64,000 nucleotides of DNA from Polynucleobacter campilacus (GCF_002206625.1 NZ_NGUP01000001.1:62001-126000), one strand, 5' to 3'. Shown: positions 1 to 8,673, numbered from the stretch's first letter. Notes: generated by a model not told the origin, from the letters alone. Numbers and translations: made by a program.

Positions 1-159
1 TAGGCCGTAAACTACTTCAGTGGAGATCATGCCATCTTCATCAAGCTCATCAATTAAGTCGTTCAGACAATCTTCCGTAGGCTCGTTGAGCAAAGTCATT
101 GCGCATTCGCAGCCATAGTCAAAATCTTCGTCATTTTGGTTTTGGTCGTTGTCGGTCAT
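1..159 (-). CDS. Hypothetical acidic protein, C-terminus cut off by window edge
   Basis: An open frame on the minus strand starts with ATG at 159 and runs off the left edge after 53 codons without a stop. The visible N-terminus (MTDNDQNQNDEDFDYGCECA) is very rich in Asp, Asn and Glu and has a Cys-x-Cys pair at residues 17 and 19. No signal peptide or membrane segment is visible, so a soluble protein is likely. It diverges from the iorAB genes. I do not recognise the family; the C-terminal half is outside the window and no function is proposed. Confidence 0.6.
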   Translation of the reverse strand, partial: MTDNDQNQNDEDFDYGCECAMTLLNEPTEDCLNDLIDELDEDGMISTEVVYGL

Positions 160-240
160 ATTTATCCTTAATTGAGGCTTCAGGATAGCAAATTACGGTC
201 AAATTCGCTGGTTTTTTCATTGGGTGAAATGCTTGTGCTG

Positions 241-268
241 TTGCAGTAAGCAAATAATCATTTATAGT
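241..268 (+). promoter_or_regulatory. Candidate sigma70 promoter for iorAB
   Basis: TTGCAG at 241-246 (weak -35) and TATAGT at 263-268 (5 of 6 matches to -10) are separated by 16 bases. They lie 28 bases upstream of the iorA start, whose ribosome site AGGAGG is strong. This is a pattern match only. Confidence 0.35.
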
Positions 269-296
269 GATTTGATAATAAAAAAGAGGAGGCAGT

Positions 297-794
297 ATGC
301 AGCTAAATGTAAATGGTCAAATTCGTAATATTGATGTCGAACCTAATATGCCCTTGTTATGGGCGATACGTGAGAGCCTTGGTCTTACTGGTACCAAGTA
401 TGGCTGTGGTGTAGCCCAGTGTGGCGCTTGCAGCGTATATCTCAATGGGGAGTTAGTCCGTTCCTGCTCAATACCGGTTTCTGCGGTTGGCTCTGCCAAA
501 ATCACCACCATTGAGGCACTTTCAAAAGACAATTCACACCCCGTTCAAAAAGCTTGGATTGCACTAGATGTTCCACAGTGTGGCTATTGCCAATCTGGCC
601 AAGTAATGGCTGCCGCTGCTTTATTAAAAAGAATTCCGAAACCTAGCGATGCTGATATTGATAGTGCGATGGCTAATGTGTGTCGTTGCGGTACTTATCA
701 AAAGATTCGCGATGGTATTCATGTTGCTTCTGGTCAGAAGAAATTGGCAGACGTCTTAGCGCAGTATGACGCCACTCCTGCGACACGTGGTTAA
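297..794 (+). CDS. iorA: (2Fe-2S)-binding subunit of an isoquinoline 1-oxidoreductase-like molybdenum hydroxylase
   Basis: Small iron-sulfur subunit of a xanthine-oxidase-family hydroxylase, passing electrons from the molybdenum centre. The 165 residues hold the plant-type 2Fe-2S site (C37, C42, C45, C57, with the segment [13 protein letters not shown]) and then the four-helix [2Fe-2S]-2 domain (C95, C98, C129, C131, with CGYCQSGQ and CRCGTY). Length fits the IorA/alpha type. A strong AGGAGG precedes the ATG. The molybdopterin subunit follows after 10 bases, forming a two-gene operon. There is no separate FAD subunit, which matches the IorAB class, where electrons go to an external acceptor such as a cytochrome. 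The substrate cannot be read from sequence; aldehydes or N-heterocycles are both possible. Confidence 0.9.
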   Translation: MQLNVNGQIRNIDVEPNMPLLWAIRESLGLTGTKYGCGVAQCGACSVYLNGELVRSCSIPVSAVGSAKITTIEALSKDNSHPVQKAWIALDVPQCGYCQSGQVMAAAALLKRIPKPSDADIDSAMANVCRCGTYQKIRDGIHVASGQKKLADVLAQYDATPATRG

Positions 795-804
795 GGAGAA
801 CGGC

Positions 805-3033
805 ATGACAACAAATAATCAAAATATGACATTAGAGAATATTGCGCGCCGTGATTTCATTATTAAGGGTACGCTCCTTGGCGGCGGCTTGATGCTAGGA
901 ATTGGTACCGTACCAGATTTAGCTTATGCAGCAGGCGTTCAATATGATCCGAACACACCAACGAAGTTTGGTGATGCTGAAGTGAATGCTTGGGTCAGCA
1001 TTACACCGGATGAAACTGTCTACATCAGAATTGCTCGCTCAGAAATGGGGCAGGGTACTCGTACTGGCTTAGCCCAACTCGTGACTGAAGAGTTGGAATG
1101 CAATTGGAAAAAAGTTAAAACCCAATCTGCAACGCCTGGCCAAAGCTTGGCTCGTAAGCGGGTATGGGGTGAGCATGGTACTGGCGGGAGTCGTGGTATC
1201 CGAATTTCTGAGGACTATGTGCGGCGTGGTGCAGCGGCAGCACGCATTATGCTGCTAGAGGCAGCAGCGCAGCAATGGAGTGTGCCCGTCAGTGAGCTTA
1301 AAGTAGAGAAGGGCGTCATCACCCATACCCCGACTGGTCGCAAAACTACTTACGGGAAGGTTGCGCAATTAGCATCTACCTTAACTCCTCCAGACCCTAA
1401 GTCGATCACTTTACGAGACCCTAGAGAATGGAAAGTTGCTGGACAGCCCTATGCTCGTCTTGACACTGCCAATAAGGTTAATGGTAGCAAGGTATATGGC
1501 ATTGATTTGCAGCTGCCGAATATGCTGTGCGCTTCAGTAAAAGCCTGCCCTGTATTTGGTGGTAAGTTAGTTAGTTACGATGAGGCCAAAATCAAAGGTA
1601 TGCGTGGCGTTAAGGGCGTTGTCAAAATTAATGACAAGACGCTTGCTGTTGTTGCAGATACCTGGTGGCATGCCAATACTGCGCTTAATGCTTTACCCAT
1701 TGTTTGGGATGAGGGTAAAAACGCAAATACTTCACAAGCTGGTATTGAGAAAATGCTACGTGATGGCTTGGATGAGCAAGGTGATTTTTGGCAGCGCAAA
1801 GTGGGCGATGCACCGGAAGCCATTAATACTGCCAATAAAAAAATAGAGGCAATTTATTACACTCCATTTAGAGCTCACGTCACGATGGAGCCTATGAATG
1901 CTACTGTCAAAATTACTGGCAATCGCGCAGAAGCCTGGGTTCCAACGCAGAATGGTGAAGGCTCGCTTGCGGCCTTGTCAGAGGCTACTGGGATAGCACT
2001 TGCTAACTGTGAAGTGTATAAATTAGACTCAGGTTGTGGTTTGGGTCGTCGTGGGTCCACGCAAGACTTCACTACTTTTGCTGCAAAAGTAGCGCAGCAA
2101 TATCCGGGCATACCAGTCAAAGTGGTTTGGAGTCGTGAGGAGGATTTAACACAGGACTACTACCATCCGATTGCAATGGCGAAGATGAGTGCTGGTTTGG
2201 ATAGTGTTGGTAATTTAACTGGTATGCATATCAAAGTAGCAGGCCAGTCTATTAATGCTACTCTCGCACCACAAAACATTAAGAATGGTAAGGATGAGCG
2301 TCAATTGCAGGGGCTTTATGAGAAGGGTCCTGATGCGCAATTGGGTTACACCTTCCCAACTCTGCTAACAGAATATGTGATGAAGAACACGCATGTTCCT
2401 GTTGGCCCATGGCGCGGTGTTAATACAAACCAAAACGGCATCTTCATGGAATGCTTTATGGATGAGTGTGCTAAGGCAGCCGGTAAAGATCCAGTGCAAT
2501 TTAGACAAGCTTTGATGCAAAGCCATCCAAAGCATTTGGCAGTGTTGAATGCTGCTGCTAAGAAAGCAAATTGGGATAAGCCACTGCCTGCAGGTACCTA
2601 TCGGGGTGTTGCCCAGTTTATGGGCTACGCTAGTTATTCTGCTTGCGTAGCTGAGGTATCGGTAAAAAATAATGTCGTTAACATTAGCCGCTTAGTTTTC
2701 GCATTAGATTGCGGTCATGTGGTTAATCCGTATTTAACGCGTGAACAGATTGAGGGCTCTGTAGCAATGGCGTTAGGGGCTATATTTGATCCTGAGATTA
2801 CAGTGGAGAAGGGTCGGATTAAGCAGCAAAACCTCGATACTTACCCACTTCTCAAATTGGCATCTACTCCCAGAATTGAGACTGTTTTAGTGCCGACTTA
2901 TGACTTTTGGGGTGGTGTAGGTGAGCCGACCATTTGCGTGGTTGGTCCTGCAGTTGCTAATGCCATTTCTGCTGCTATTGGTAGGCCAGTACGCAGCTTC
3001 CCCCTCAGCAAAGAGGGTTTGAGCTTAGCTTAG
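805..3033 (+). CDS. iorB: Molybdopterin-binding catalytic subunit, isoquinoline 1-oxidoreductase beta-like
   Basis: Large subunit carrying the molybdenum cofactor. I place the start at ATG 805, preceded by AAGGAG, rather than an upstream in-frame ATG at 766 that lies inside iorA. The N-terminus has a Tat-type twin-arginine signal (ARRDFIIKG followed by a hydrophobic stretch ending in AYA), so the heterodimer is probably exported folded to the periplasm. Family marks include SEMGQGTRTGLAQLV near residue 80, CGLGRRGS mid-protein, and a C-terminal GGVGEPT holding the catalytic glutamate of the xanthine oxidase family. Length (742 residues) fits IorB-type two-subunit enzymes. Enzymes of this type normally use molybdopterin cytosine dinucleotide, which MobA in this window would not make. 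Confidence 0.88.
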   Translation: MTTNNQNMTLENIARRDFIIKGTLLGGGLMLGIGTVPDLAYAAGVQYDPNTPTKFGDAEVNAWVSITPDETVYIRIARSEMGQGTRTGLAQLVTEELECNWKKVKTQSATPGQSLARKRVWGEHGTGGSRGIRISEDYVRRGAAAARIMLLEAAAQQWSVPVSELKVEKGVITHTPTGRKTTYGKVAQLASTLTPPDPKSITLRDPREWKVAGQPYARLDTANKVNGSKVYGIDLQLPNMLCASVKACPVFGGKLVSYDEAKIKGMRGVKGVVKINDKTLAVVADTWWHANTALNALPIVWDEGKNANTSQAGIEKMLRDGLDEQGDFWQRKVGDAPEAINTANKKIEAIYYTPFRAHVTMEPMNATVKITGNRAEAWVPTQNGEGSLAALSEATGIALANCEVYKLDSGCGLGRRGSTQDFTTFAAKVAQQYPGIPVKVVWSREEDLTQDYYHPIAMAKMSAGLDSVGNLTGMHIKVAGQSINATLAPQNIKNGKDERQLQGLYEKGPDAQLGYTFPTLLTEYVMKNTHVPVGPWRGVNTNQNGIFMECFMDECAKAAGKDPVQFRQALMQSHPKHLAVLNAAAKKANWDKPLPAGTYRGVAQFMGYASYSACVAEVSVKNNVVNISRLVFALDCGHVVNPYLTREQIEGSVAMALGAIFDPEITVEKGRIKQQNLDTYPLLKLASTPRIETVLVPTYDFWGGVGEPTICVVGPAVANAISAAIGRPVRSFPLSKEGLSLA

Positions 3034-3055
3034 AGTCTTAGTGTAAGTTCCTGCT

Positions 3056-3087
3056 AAACGACCCATCCTTTAAACGGTGGGTCGTTT
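3056..3087 (+). terminator. Terminator after iorAB
   Basis: A perfect 10-bp inverted repeat (AAACGACCCA with TGGGTCGTTT, loop of 12) ends in a short T run 23 bases past the iorB stop and just before msrQ. Confidence 0.7.
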
Positions 3088-3098
3088 AATATGCACTG

Positions 3099-3686
3099 AT
3101 GAAGTATCTCAAGAGCCTCCTATTTTTCATTTCGCTATTACCATTGGGGCGCTTGGTATGGCTTGGCTTTCAGGATGATTTAGGGGCTAATCCCATTGAA
3201 TTTGCCACTCGCTCTACTGGCACTTGGGCGCTAGTATTTTTGTGTATCACACTAACAATGACACCAATGCGTCTTCTGACTGGCTGGAGTGCCTGGATTG
3301 GCTGGCGCCGAATGTTTGGTCTATTTTGTTTCTTCTACGCTTGTATCCATTTTTCAATTTGGTTTTGGCTTGATCAAGATTTAGATCTTCAGGCGATGTG
3401 GGCTGACGTAGTGAAGCGTCCTTTTATCACGATGGGCTTTGCCACATTTGTGCTATTAATTCCTTTGGCTCTGACATCCAACAGGTGGGCTGTACGTGCT
3501 TTAGGTCGGCGCTGGACCCTGCTCCATAAACTCATTTATGTGCTTGCCTGTACAGCAGTGCTCCACTATTGGTGGCACAAGGCGGGGAAGAACGACTTAC
3601 AGACAGTCTCTATTTATGGATCAGTTATTTTGCTATTACTGTTGTGCCGCTTACCTTGGCTAAGAACCTATTTGCAAAAGAGGTGA
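3099..3686 (+). CDS. msrQ: MsrQ/YedZ-like haem-binding membrane subunit of periplasmic methionine sulfoxide reductase
   Basis: An inner-membrane b-haem protein that in the MsrPQ system passes respiratory-chain electrons to the periplasmic molybdoenzyme MsrP, which repairs oxidised methionines. The 195-residue protein has about six hydrophobic segments and membrane histidines at H84 (ACIHFS), H143 (LLHKLIYV), H156 and H160 (LHYWWH), matching the ferric-reductase-like domain. Length is typical of MsrQ. In many proteobacteria msrP is directly upstream, but here the upstream genes are iorAB behind a terminator and the downstream gene is a convergent pseudogene, so the partner must lie elsewhere or be absent. 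The start is the ATG at 3099; an ATG at 3091 is out of frame. Confidence 0.85.
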   Translation: MKYLKSLLFFISLLPLGRLVWLGFQDDLGANPIEFATRSTGTWALVFLCITLTMTPMRLLTGWSAWIGWRRMFGLFCFFYACIHFSIWFWLDQDLDLQAMWADVVKRPFITMGFATFVLLIPLALTSNRWAVRALGRRWTLLHKLIYVLACTAVLHYWWHKAGKNDLQTVSIYGSVILLLLLCRLPWLRTYLQKR

Positions 3687-3694
3687 TTTGACCT

Positions 3695-4585
3695 TTAAAA
3701 CTCAGTCGTATAGCGAAGAATAAAGCGACGGGTTTCTACAAAACCATTTTTGATTTCCATATCACGCCCATATTACAGGCTGATTCTGCCAAACGGATAA
3801 TAGGCCAAGGCGCTCAGTAAATACCGTTGAGTATTGATAACGTTATTTTGATACGTATTACCAAACGTTGTTGCACCCCCGGCAACATAAAAATATGAGG
3901 CGCCAACAGTGTAGGTTTGATCGATTTTATAGATCGGACCTAGCTGAGTTGATGTTAAAGGTTTCTGATTTAAAGAAGTATTAGTTGTCATACCGCATGC
4001 GGCAGCACATTGGCTATTGCCACCAAACCACATGGTATCAACCGCAACCATCCCATCGAGATTGCCAATAATAGGCTGTTGATAACCCATCTGAATATCC
4101 GATTTATAACGGTTTTCACCTGTATTAAAGGGCTGTTGACTGTTATAACTTCCAGTGGGCACGGATAAGTAGCCTGCAACACCAAAATAGCGTCTATTGA
4201 CTCTATCCGAATAAGGCCAAATGGCACTCGCTAGCGTTAAGTCTCCAGCCCCAGTTGCTGTTGGATACATGGCTAAAGATCCTGCAGGCTTAATACTTCC
4301 ATAGGGCATCTGAATAAAAGAGACTGCCGGTAAACCTTTGACGTTATAGGAGGTTACTAAACGAAGGATTGCCGTTTGTGTACTAACATCAGGGCTGGCA
4401 TAAGGTCTAGAGCTCACTACAGAACCATTTTTATAGTAAGTAGTGTTGTTAGTATTGATATAACTAATCATTGCATGATTTTTATCAGGCAATGGGGCAA
4501 CAATATCGTTAGGTTATAAATCGACCGCCCATACAGCCAAAGGCTGAATGAGAGTACACAATATGAGGCGGCGATAAATTTGCAT
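3695..4585 (-). pseudogene. Outer-membrane channel (phenol-degradation MetA-like family) disrupted by two in-frame TAA codons
   Basis: One reading frame of 297 codons runs from ATG 4585 to TAA 3695 with two internal TAA stops and no frameshift. Codons 1-23 encode a signal peptide (MQIYRRLILCTLIQPLAVWA, then VDL), codon 24 is TAA (4514-4516), and the next residues PNDIVAPLPDKNHAMISYIN look like the mature N-terminus of the beta-barrel family linked to meta-pathway transport. The body reads openly to a second TAA at 3773-3775, after which YGRDMEIKNGFVETRR and FILRYTTEF continue to a natural stop. The terminal Phe is the usual last residue of an outer-membrane beta strand, so the second stop also removes a needed segment. 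The open middle part (3773-4492) could be mistaken for a 239-residue gene. Confidence 0.8.
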
Positions 4586-4642
4586 GGAATTATTGTAGTT
4601 AAATTATCAGAAATCAGCTGAAGGCTCGCATACAATGGTCCA

Positions 4643-4963
4643 ATGAATATCCCACTAAAGCTCACTCTCTGTCTTGTATTGGTAGGGTGCTCAACAGCGC
4701 AGCAAGGACCACCGCCAAAAGGATCTCAGACTTCTGCTGTCTATACACCAGAGCAATTAAGAGAATTTAATAATCAGCCGGTTGCACTAAGCGAAGGGCC
4801 ATTTGGCCCAGTTGCCACTCCACCTCCAAAACAGGGTCTGACAAAAAAGTCACCCGGGGAATCAAAATACTTCAGTCAGCAAAACGGTGAGCAAGAGGCA
4901 GAGGCTATTGAAACCCAATCGGCTGATCCTTATACGCCCAGTACCCCAGTTTATCGCTTCTAG
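4643..4963 (+). CDS. Small proline-rich lipoprotein of unknown function
   Basis: 106 residues with a type II signal peptide: a hydrophobic stretch ending in the lipobox LVGC, with C16 as the lipidated cysteine. The mature part is low in hydrophobic residues and rich in Pro, Gln and Glu (for example QGPPPKGSQTSAVY, PPPKQGLTKKSPGE), so it is probably extended rather than folded. No domain is recognised. It stands 50 bases upstream of the parvulin isomerase on the same strand and may share its transcript. Asp at +2 is absent (Ser follows Cys), which in enterobacterial rules favours the outer membrane. Confidence 0.7.
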   Translation: MNIPLKLTLCLVLVGCSTAQQGPPPKGSQTSAVYTPEQLREFNNQPVALSEGPFGPVATPPPKQGLTKKSPGESKYFSQQNGEQEAEAIETQSADPYTPSTPVYRF

Positions 4964-5013
4964 CTTTAGGCTACTGTTACCATTAAGGCTCATTTTTAGA
5001 AAGATCAAGCCTC

Positions 5014-5856
5014 ATGAATCTATTCACATTCCTATTTAAGTCAAAGTTAAATGTTTTTCTGGCCGTTAGTTTTTTATCGGTAGTATTGATGGGCGCTGCA
5101 AACGCTCAGCAAAGCGGTTTACCCATTAATGCAGCAGCTTCTGTGAATGGTGCCATCATTACCAACGATATGGTAGAGCAGGGCATCAAGATGGCGATCT
5201 CACAAGGGCAGAAAGATGGTCCTGAGTTACGTCAAGCCGTTGTGCAGAAATTTATTGAAGTATTGCTGCTTTCACAGCGCGCAGAAAGTAATGGTTTAGC
5301 AAATTCTGACAAGGCAAATACTCAATTGATGTTGATCCGTCAAAATTATTTAGCAGATCTTCAGTTATCTACTTTTATGGCGCAAAATCCGATTAGCGAT
5401 GCCGATATTCAGGCTGAGTACAACAAAGAGATTGCCTCTCTTGGCCCTCAAGGGATGTTAGTCGAATATAAGATGAGTGATATAGCGCTTGCTACTGAGG
5501 CAGATGCGCAAGCAGCGTTGAACCGCATCAAAAAAGGTGAGCCATTTGATAAGGTGGCAAAAAGCGTTTCTCTTGCACCTAATAAAGTTCAGGGCGGTGC
5601 TGTTGGCTGGGTTCAGACAGGACAAGTTCCCCCACAAATTTCAGCAGTTTTGGTCAACCTCACTAAGGGTCAAGTATCCCAGGCTCCAATTCAGTTGCAG
5701 CAAGGCTGGTATTTAGTGAAGTTAGAAGATAAGAGAAGTAGCAAACCGCCTACATTAGATCAAGCGAAGGTTGCGATTCGCAATGGCTTAGCGCAAAGAA
5801 AGCAATTTGAGTTTCTATCTCAGATCGCTAAAGAATCAAAGATCGTCATTCAGTAA
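5014..5856 (+). CDS. Periplasmic parvulin-type peptidyl-prolyl isomerase (PpiC/SurA-like)
   Basis: A foldase that catalyses cis-trans isomerisation of prolyl bonds in exported proteins. It has a signal peptide with probable cleavage at ANA-QQ near residue 32, a SurA-like N-terminal helical part (VNGAIITNDMVEQGI through RQNYLADLQLSTF), and a rotamase domain at about 140-235 with the family segments IKKGEPFDKVAKSVSLAP, GGAVGWVQTGQVPP and GWYLVKLEDKR. At 280 residues it has one parvulin domain, shorter than SurA with two, and resembles the single-domain PpiC/Cbf2 type. A strong terminator follows, shared with the convergent folA operon. Confidence 0.88.
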   Translation: MNLFTFLFKSKLNVFLAVSFLSVVLMGAANAQQSGLPINAAASVNGAIITNDMVEQGIKMAISQGQKDGPELRQAVVQKFIEVLLLSQRAESNGLANSDKANTQLMLIRQNYLADLQLSTFMAQNPISDADIQAEYNKEIASLGPQGMLVEYKMSDIALATEADAQAALNRIKKGEPFDKVAKSVSLAPNKVQGGAVGWVQTGQVPPQISAVLVNLTKGQVSQAPIQLQQGWYLVKLEDKRSSKPPTLDQAKVAIRNGLAQRKQFEFLSQIAKESKIVIQ

Positions 5857-5871
5857 AATATTTGCAAGATT

Positions 5872-5899
5872 AAAAAAGAGCTCTACGGAGCTCTTTTTT
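5872..5899. terminator. Bidirectional terminator between ppiC-like gene and folA
   Basis: A perfect 12-bp inverted repeat (AAAAAAGAGCTC with GAGCTCTTTTTT, loop TACG) gives a T run on both strands and sits between convergent genes. Confidence 0.9.
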
Positions 5900-5924
5900 C
5901 TTTAAGCATTACTTAAATACATTC

Positions 5925-6416
5925 TTATTTGCGCTCAAGGGTCACAAAGTTGAAGGTGATATCGCCTTCAGCTCCTGGGGTACGCTCTACCTCTTTCCAG
6001 GAATCTGCATCAGGAACTTCAAAGAAGGTGTCGCCATCACCGACATCAATGTCTATTTCAGTAATGTAAAGACGATCTGCTTTAGCAAAAGCTTGCTTGA
6101 AAAGTTGTTCGCCACCAATCACAAAGACCCGTGGGGCTTCGCTTAGACGATTTAAGGCTTCATCTAGTGAGCCTGCAAGTTCTGCACCCTCTAATTTGAA
6201 CTGCGCATTGCGACTCACCACAATATTGCGACGGCCGGGCAGTGGGCGGCCTATGGATTCCCAAGTCTTACGCCCCATAATGACTGGGTGGCCCATAGTC
6301 ACACGCTTAAAGAATTGCAAATCAGCCGAGATCTTCCAAGGCATCTGGTTATCACGACCAATAACATGATCACGCGAGCGCGCTACGATCATGGAAATAG
6401 CAGGTTGGGTCATCAA
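5925..6416 (-). CDS. folA: Dihydrofolate reductase
   Basis: Reduces dihydrofolate to tetrahydrofolate with NADPH. The 163 residues show the full DHFR pattern: ISMIVARSRDHVIGRDNQMP, the substrate-binding acidic residue D32 in WKISADLQFFK, the NADPH-binding segment GRKTWESIGRPLPGRRNIVV, and VIGGEQLF near residue 96. Length is normal for the chromosomal enzyme. It lies 14 bases downstream of thyA, the enzyme that generates its substrate, so the pair is functionally coupled. A second Met at residue 2 could equally be the start. Confidence 0.96.
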   Translation of the reverse strand: MMTQPAISMIVARSRDHVIGRDNQMPWKISADLQFFKRVTMGHPVIMGRKTWESIGRPLPGRRNIVVSRNAQFKLEGAELAGSLDEALNRLSEAPRVFVIGGEQLFKQAFAKADRLYITEIDIDVGDGDTFFEVPDADSWKEVERTPGAEGDITFNFVTLERK

Positions 6417-6430
6417 ACGCTTTCTGATTC

Positions 6431-7225
6431 TTAGATAGCTACTGGAGCTTTAATGTGTGGATGTGACTCGTAACCCAGGATTTCAAAATCCTCGAACTCG
6501 TAATCAAAAATAGATTCTGGTTTACGCAAAATATTAAGTTTTGGTAGCGGGAAGAAGTCCCTTGATAGCTGGAGATCTACTTGCTCCAAATGATTGCTAT
6601 AGAGATGGCAATCACCACCAGTCCAAATAAAGTCACCTACCTCTAAATTGCATTGCTGCGCCATCATGTGTGTAAGCAGGGCATAGCTAGCAATGTTAAA
6701 CGGCACACCTAAGAAAATATCGGCACTACGTTGGTAGAGTTGGCAAGATAACTTGCCGTCAGCAACATAAAACTGGAAAAAGGCATGGCAAGGTGCTAAA
6801 GCCATGCTGGGAATATCGGCTACGTTCCATGCAGAAACAATAATGCGACGTGAGTCTGGATTTTTCTTGATGGTCTCTACGACTTCAGAGATCTGATCAA
6901 TATGTTTGCCATTGGGCGCAGGCCATGAGCGCCACTGATAGCCATAGATAGGGCCAAGTTCGCCATCGGGGGCTGCCCATTCATTCCAAATTGATACACC
7001 ACGCTCTTTAAGCCAATTGTTATTGGTACTGCCTTTGAGAAACCAGAGTAATTCATAGATGATGGATTTGAGGTGAAGCTTCTTTGTCGTAACCATCGGA
7101 AAGCCATCGGCCAGGTTAAATCGCATCTGGTGCCCAAATACCGAGATAGTGCCAGTACCGGTCCTGTCGGACTTTTGGACGCCCTTGGCAAGGACTTCTT
7201 TCATGAGATCGTGATATTGGCGCAT
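6431..7225 (-). CDS. thyA: Thymidylate synthase
   Basis: Methylates dUMP to dTMP using methylene-tetrahydrofolate, releasing dihydrofolate. At 264 residues it has exactly the length of the E. coli enzyme. The catalytic cysteine is C146 in [12 protein letters not shown]. Other marks are [12 protein letters not shown] with the phosphate-binding Arg, GPIYGYQWR, the RRIIVSAWN segment, and the conserved end HIKAPVAI. It sits between the ferredoxin reductase gene (35-base gap) and folA (14-base gap) on the same strand, so all are likely cotranscribed. Presence of ThyA means the flavin-dependent ThyX is not needed here. Confidence 0.97.
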   Translation of the reverse strand: MRQYHDLMKEVLAKGVQKSDRTGTGTISVFGHQMRFNLADGFPMVTTKKLHLKSIIYELLWFLKGSTNNNWLKERGVSIWNEWAAPDGELGPIYGYQWRSWPAPNGKHIDQISEVVETIKKNPDSRRIIVSAWNVADIPSMALAPCHAFFQFYVADGKLSCQLYQRSADIFLGVPFNIASYALLTHMMAQQCNLEVGDFIWTGGDCHLYSNHLEQVDLQLSRDFFPLPKLNILRKPESIFDYEFEDFEILGYESHPHIKAPVAI

Positions 7226-7260
7226 ATAAATATTGGCAAAAATGAGTTATTAGGGATAGC

Positions 7261-8307
7261 TTACTCGAATGTGGGCGAACTTACTCCAAGAACCTGGTGA
7301 AGCTTAGTTGAGGTGGTGGTGTACTGGAGCTGGATATGTTTTTCTGGGTTGAGATAGGCCGCTGCAGCAAAGGCTGCCAGGGCTGCCTCATGAAATCCTG
7401 ACAAGATCAGCTTTTTCTTTCCCGGGTAAATATTGATATCCCCCACGGCATATATTCCAGGAATACTGGTCTGAAATTTTTCGGTATCGACACTGACTTG
7501 CTTACGCTCGATATCTAAACCCCAATCGGCAATTGGCCCAAGCTTAGGTGAAAGACCAAAAAAGATCAGGAGATCGTCTACTAATATCTGATGATCTTTG
7601 CTCTCAATGTCAGTGACAATAATTTTTGAGATCTGATCATGCTCAACTTCATAGTGAGTAATCTGCCCAATCAATAATTGTATTTGCTTGTTTTTACAAA
7701 GCTCACGCATTTTGGTAATAGATGCAGGAGCCGCTTTAAAGTCATCACGACGGTGAATGAGAGTGATGCTGGCAGCCTTACCCACGAAATGCAAGGCCCA
7801 ATCTAAAGCGGTATCACCACCACCACAAATAACGATCTTTTTGCCGGTAAATTGTTCTGGATTTTTAACGCTATAAAAAATCTGCTTACCCACATAAGCC
7901 TCAATGCCATCTAGATTAAGGGTGCGAGGCTGAAAGGCCCCTACGCCACCAGCAATAAAGACCGTCTTGCTCAAGAAGTGTTGGTCTTTTGAGGTGCTAA
8001 TTAAAAAACGGCCATCAGCTTGTTTCTCAAGCTGAGTCACTTCTTGCCCCAAATGAAATTGAGCACCAAAGGGTTTGATTTGTTTTAGTAGATTTTCAGT
8101 AAGCTCGCGTCCAGTGCAGACGGGAATGGCTGGAATATCGTAGATGGGTTTATCTGGATACAGTTCGATGCATTGTCCACCAGCTTCTGGAAGAGCATCA
8201 ATAACATGCGCTTTGATTTCTAGAAGACCAAGTTCGAAGACTTGAAAAAGGCCCACAGGTCCGGCGCCAATAATGATAGCGTCGGTTTGTGTGGGTGAAT
8301 GCAGCAC
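7261..8307 (-). CDS. Ferredoxin-NADP reductase, thioredoxin-reductase-like type
   Basis: A two-Rossmann-fold flavoprotein of 348 residues. The FAD-binding site is near residue 13 ([19 protein letters not shown]), the NAD(P)-binding motif near 165 ([18 protein letters not shown]), and the C-terminal FAD motif is [19 protein letters not shown]. The redox-active CxxC of thioredoxin reductase is absent, which places it with the YumC/type-2 ferredoxin-NADP reductases. Its position 26 bases downstream of fdxA supports electron exchange with that ferredoxin. [12 protein letters not shown] is the usual segment that binds the NADP phosphate in this group. Confidence 0.88.
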   Translation of the reverse strand: MLHSPTQTDAIIIGAGPVGLFQVFELGLLEIKAHVIDALPEAGGQCIELYPDKPIYDIPAIPVCTGRELTENLLKQIKPFGAQFHLGQEVTQLEKQADGRFLISTSKDQHFLSKTVFIAGGVGAFQPRTLNLDGIEAYVGKQIFYSVKNPEQFTGKKIVICGGGDTALDWALHFVGKAASITLIHRRDDFKAAPASITKMRELCKNKQIQLLIGQITHYEVEHDQISKIIVTDIESKDHQILVDDLLIFFGLSPKLGPIADWGLDIERKQVSVDTEKFQTSIPGIYAVGDINIYPGKKKLILSGFHEAALAAFAAAAYLNPEKHIQLQYTTTSTKLHQVLGVSSPTFE

Positions 8308-8333
8308 GAATTCTCGAAAAGGGAATTAAGGTA

Positions 8334-8657
8334 TTACTTGATTAACTGATCGAGTTTATTTTTAACATCTTTCCACTCATCCGCATCCGGAAGGCCAGAT
8401 TTGGACTTGGTAATAGAGTCCCAGGTCGGGGAAAGATCAGCATTGAGTTTAATAAAAGCCTGTTGATCACCGGGAACATCATCTTCAGCATAAATAGCAT
8501 TTACAGGGCACTCAGGAACACAGACGGCACAGTCAATACATTCATCCGGATCAATGACTAAAAAATTGGGGCCTTCACGAAAGCAATCAACTGGGCAAAC
8601 ATCAACACAGTCGGTATATTTGCAGCGGATGCAGGATTCGGTAACAACGTAGGTCAT
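8334..8657 (-). CDS. fdxA: Seven-iron ferredoxin (3Fe-4S plus 4Fe-4S)
   Basis: A 107-residue FdxA-type ferredoxin. By comparison with Azotobacter FdI, C9, C17 and C50 would bind the 3Fe-4S cluster and C21, C40, C43 and C46 the 4Fe-4S cluster, with C12 and C25 also present. The signature [12 protein letters not shown] is intact. The C-terminal 45 residues form the usual extension of this type. It is the first gene of a leftward run with its probable reductase, thyA and folA. A short inverted repeat lies in its leader. Confidence 0.94.
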   Translation of the reverse strand: MTYVVTESCIRCKYTDCVDVCPVDCFREGPNFLVIDPDECIDCAVCVPECPVNAIYAEDDVPGDQQAFIKLNADLSPTWDSITKSKSGLPDADEWKDVKNKLDQLIK

Positions 8658-8673
8658 GGTCTTTAATCTAAAG

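Noticed and set aside
3773-4492. 239-residue gene as an intact protein
   Set aside because: It lacks a signal peptide and last beta strand, both found in the same frame beyond TAA codons, so it is part of a pseudogene.
3695-4585. Stop-codon recoding (TAA read as an amino acid)
   Set aside because: TAA ends many ordinary genes here, including rpmF, mobA's neighbour moaA and rne, so general recoding is impossible and no local recoding element is visible.
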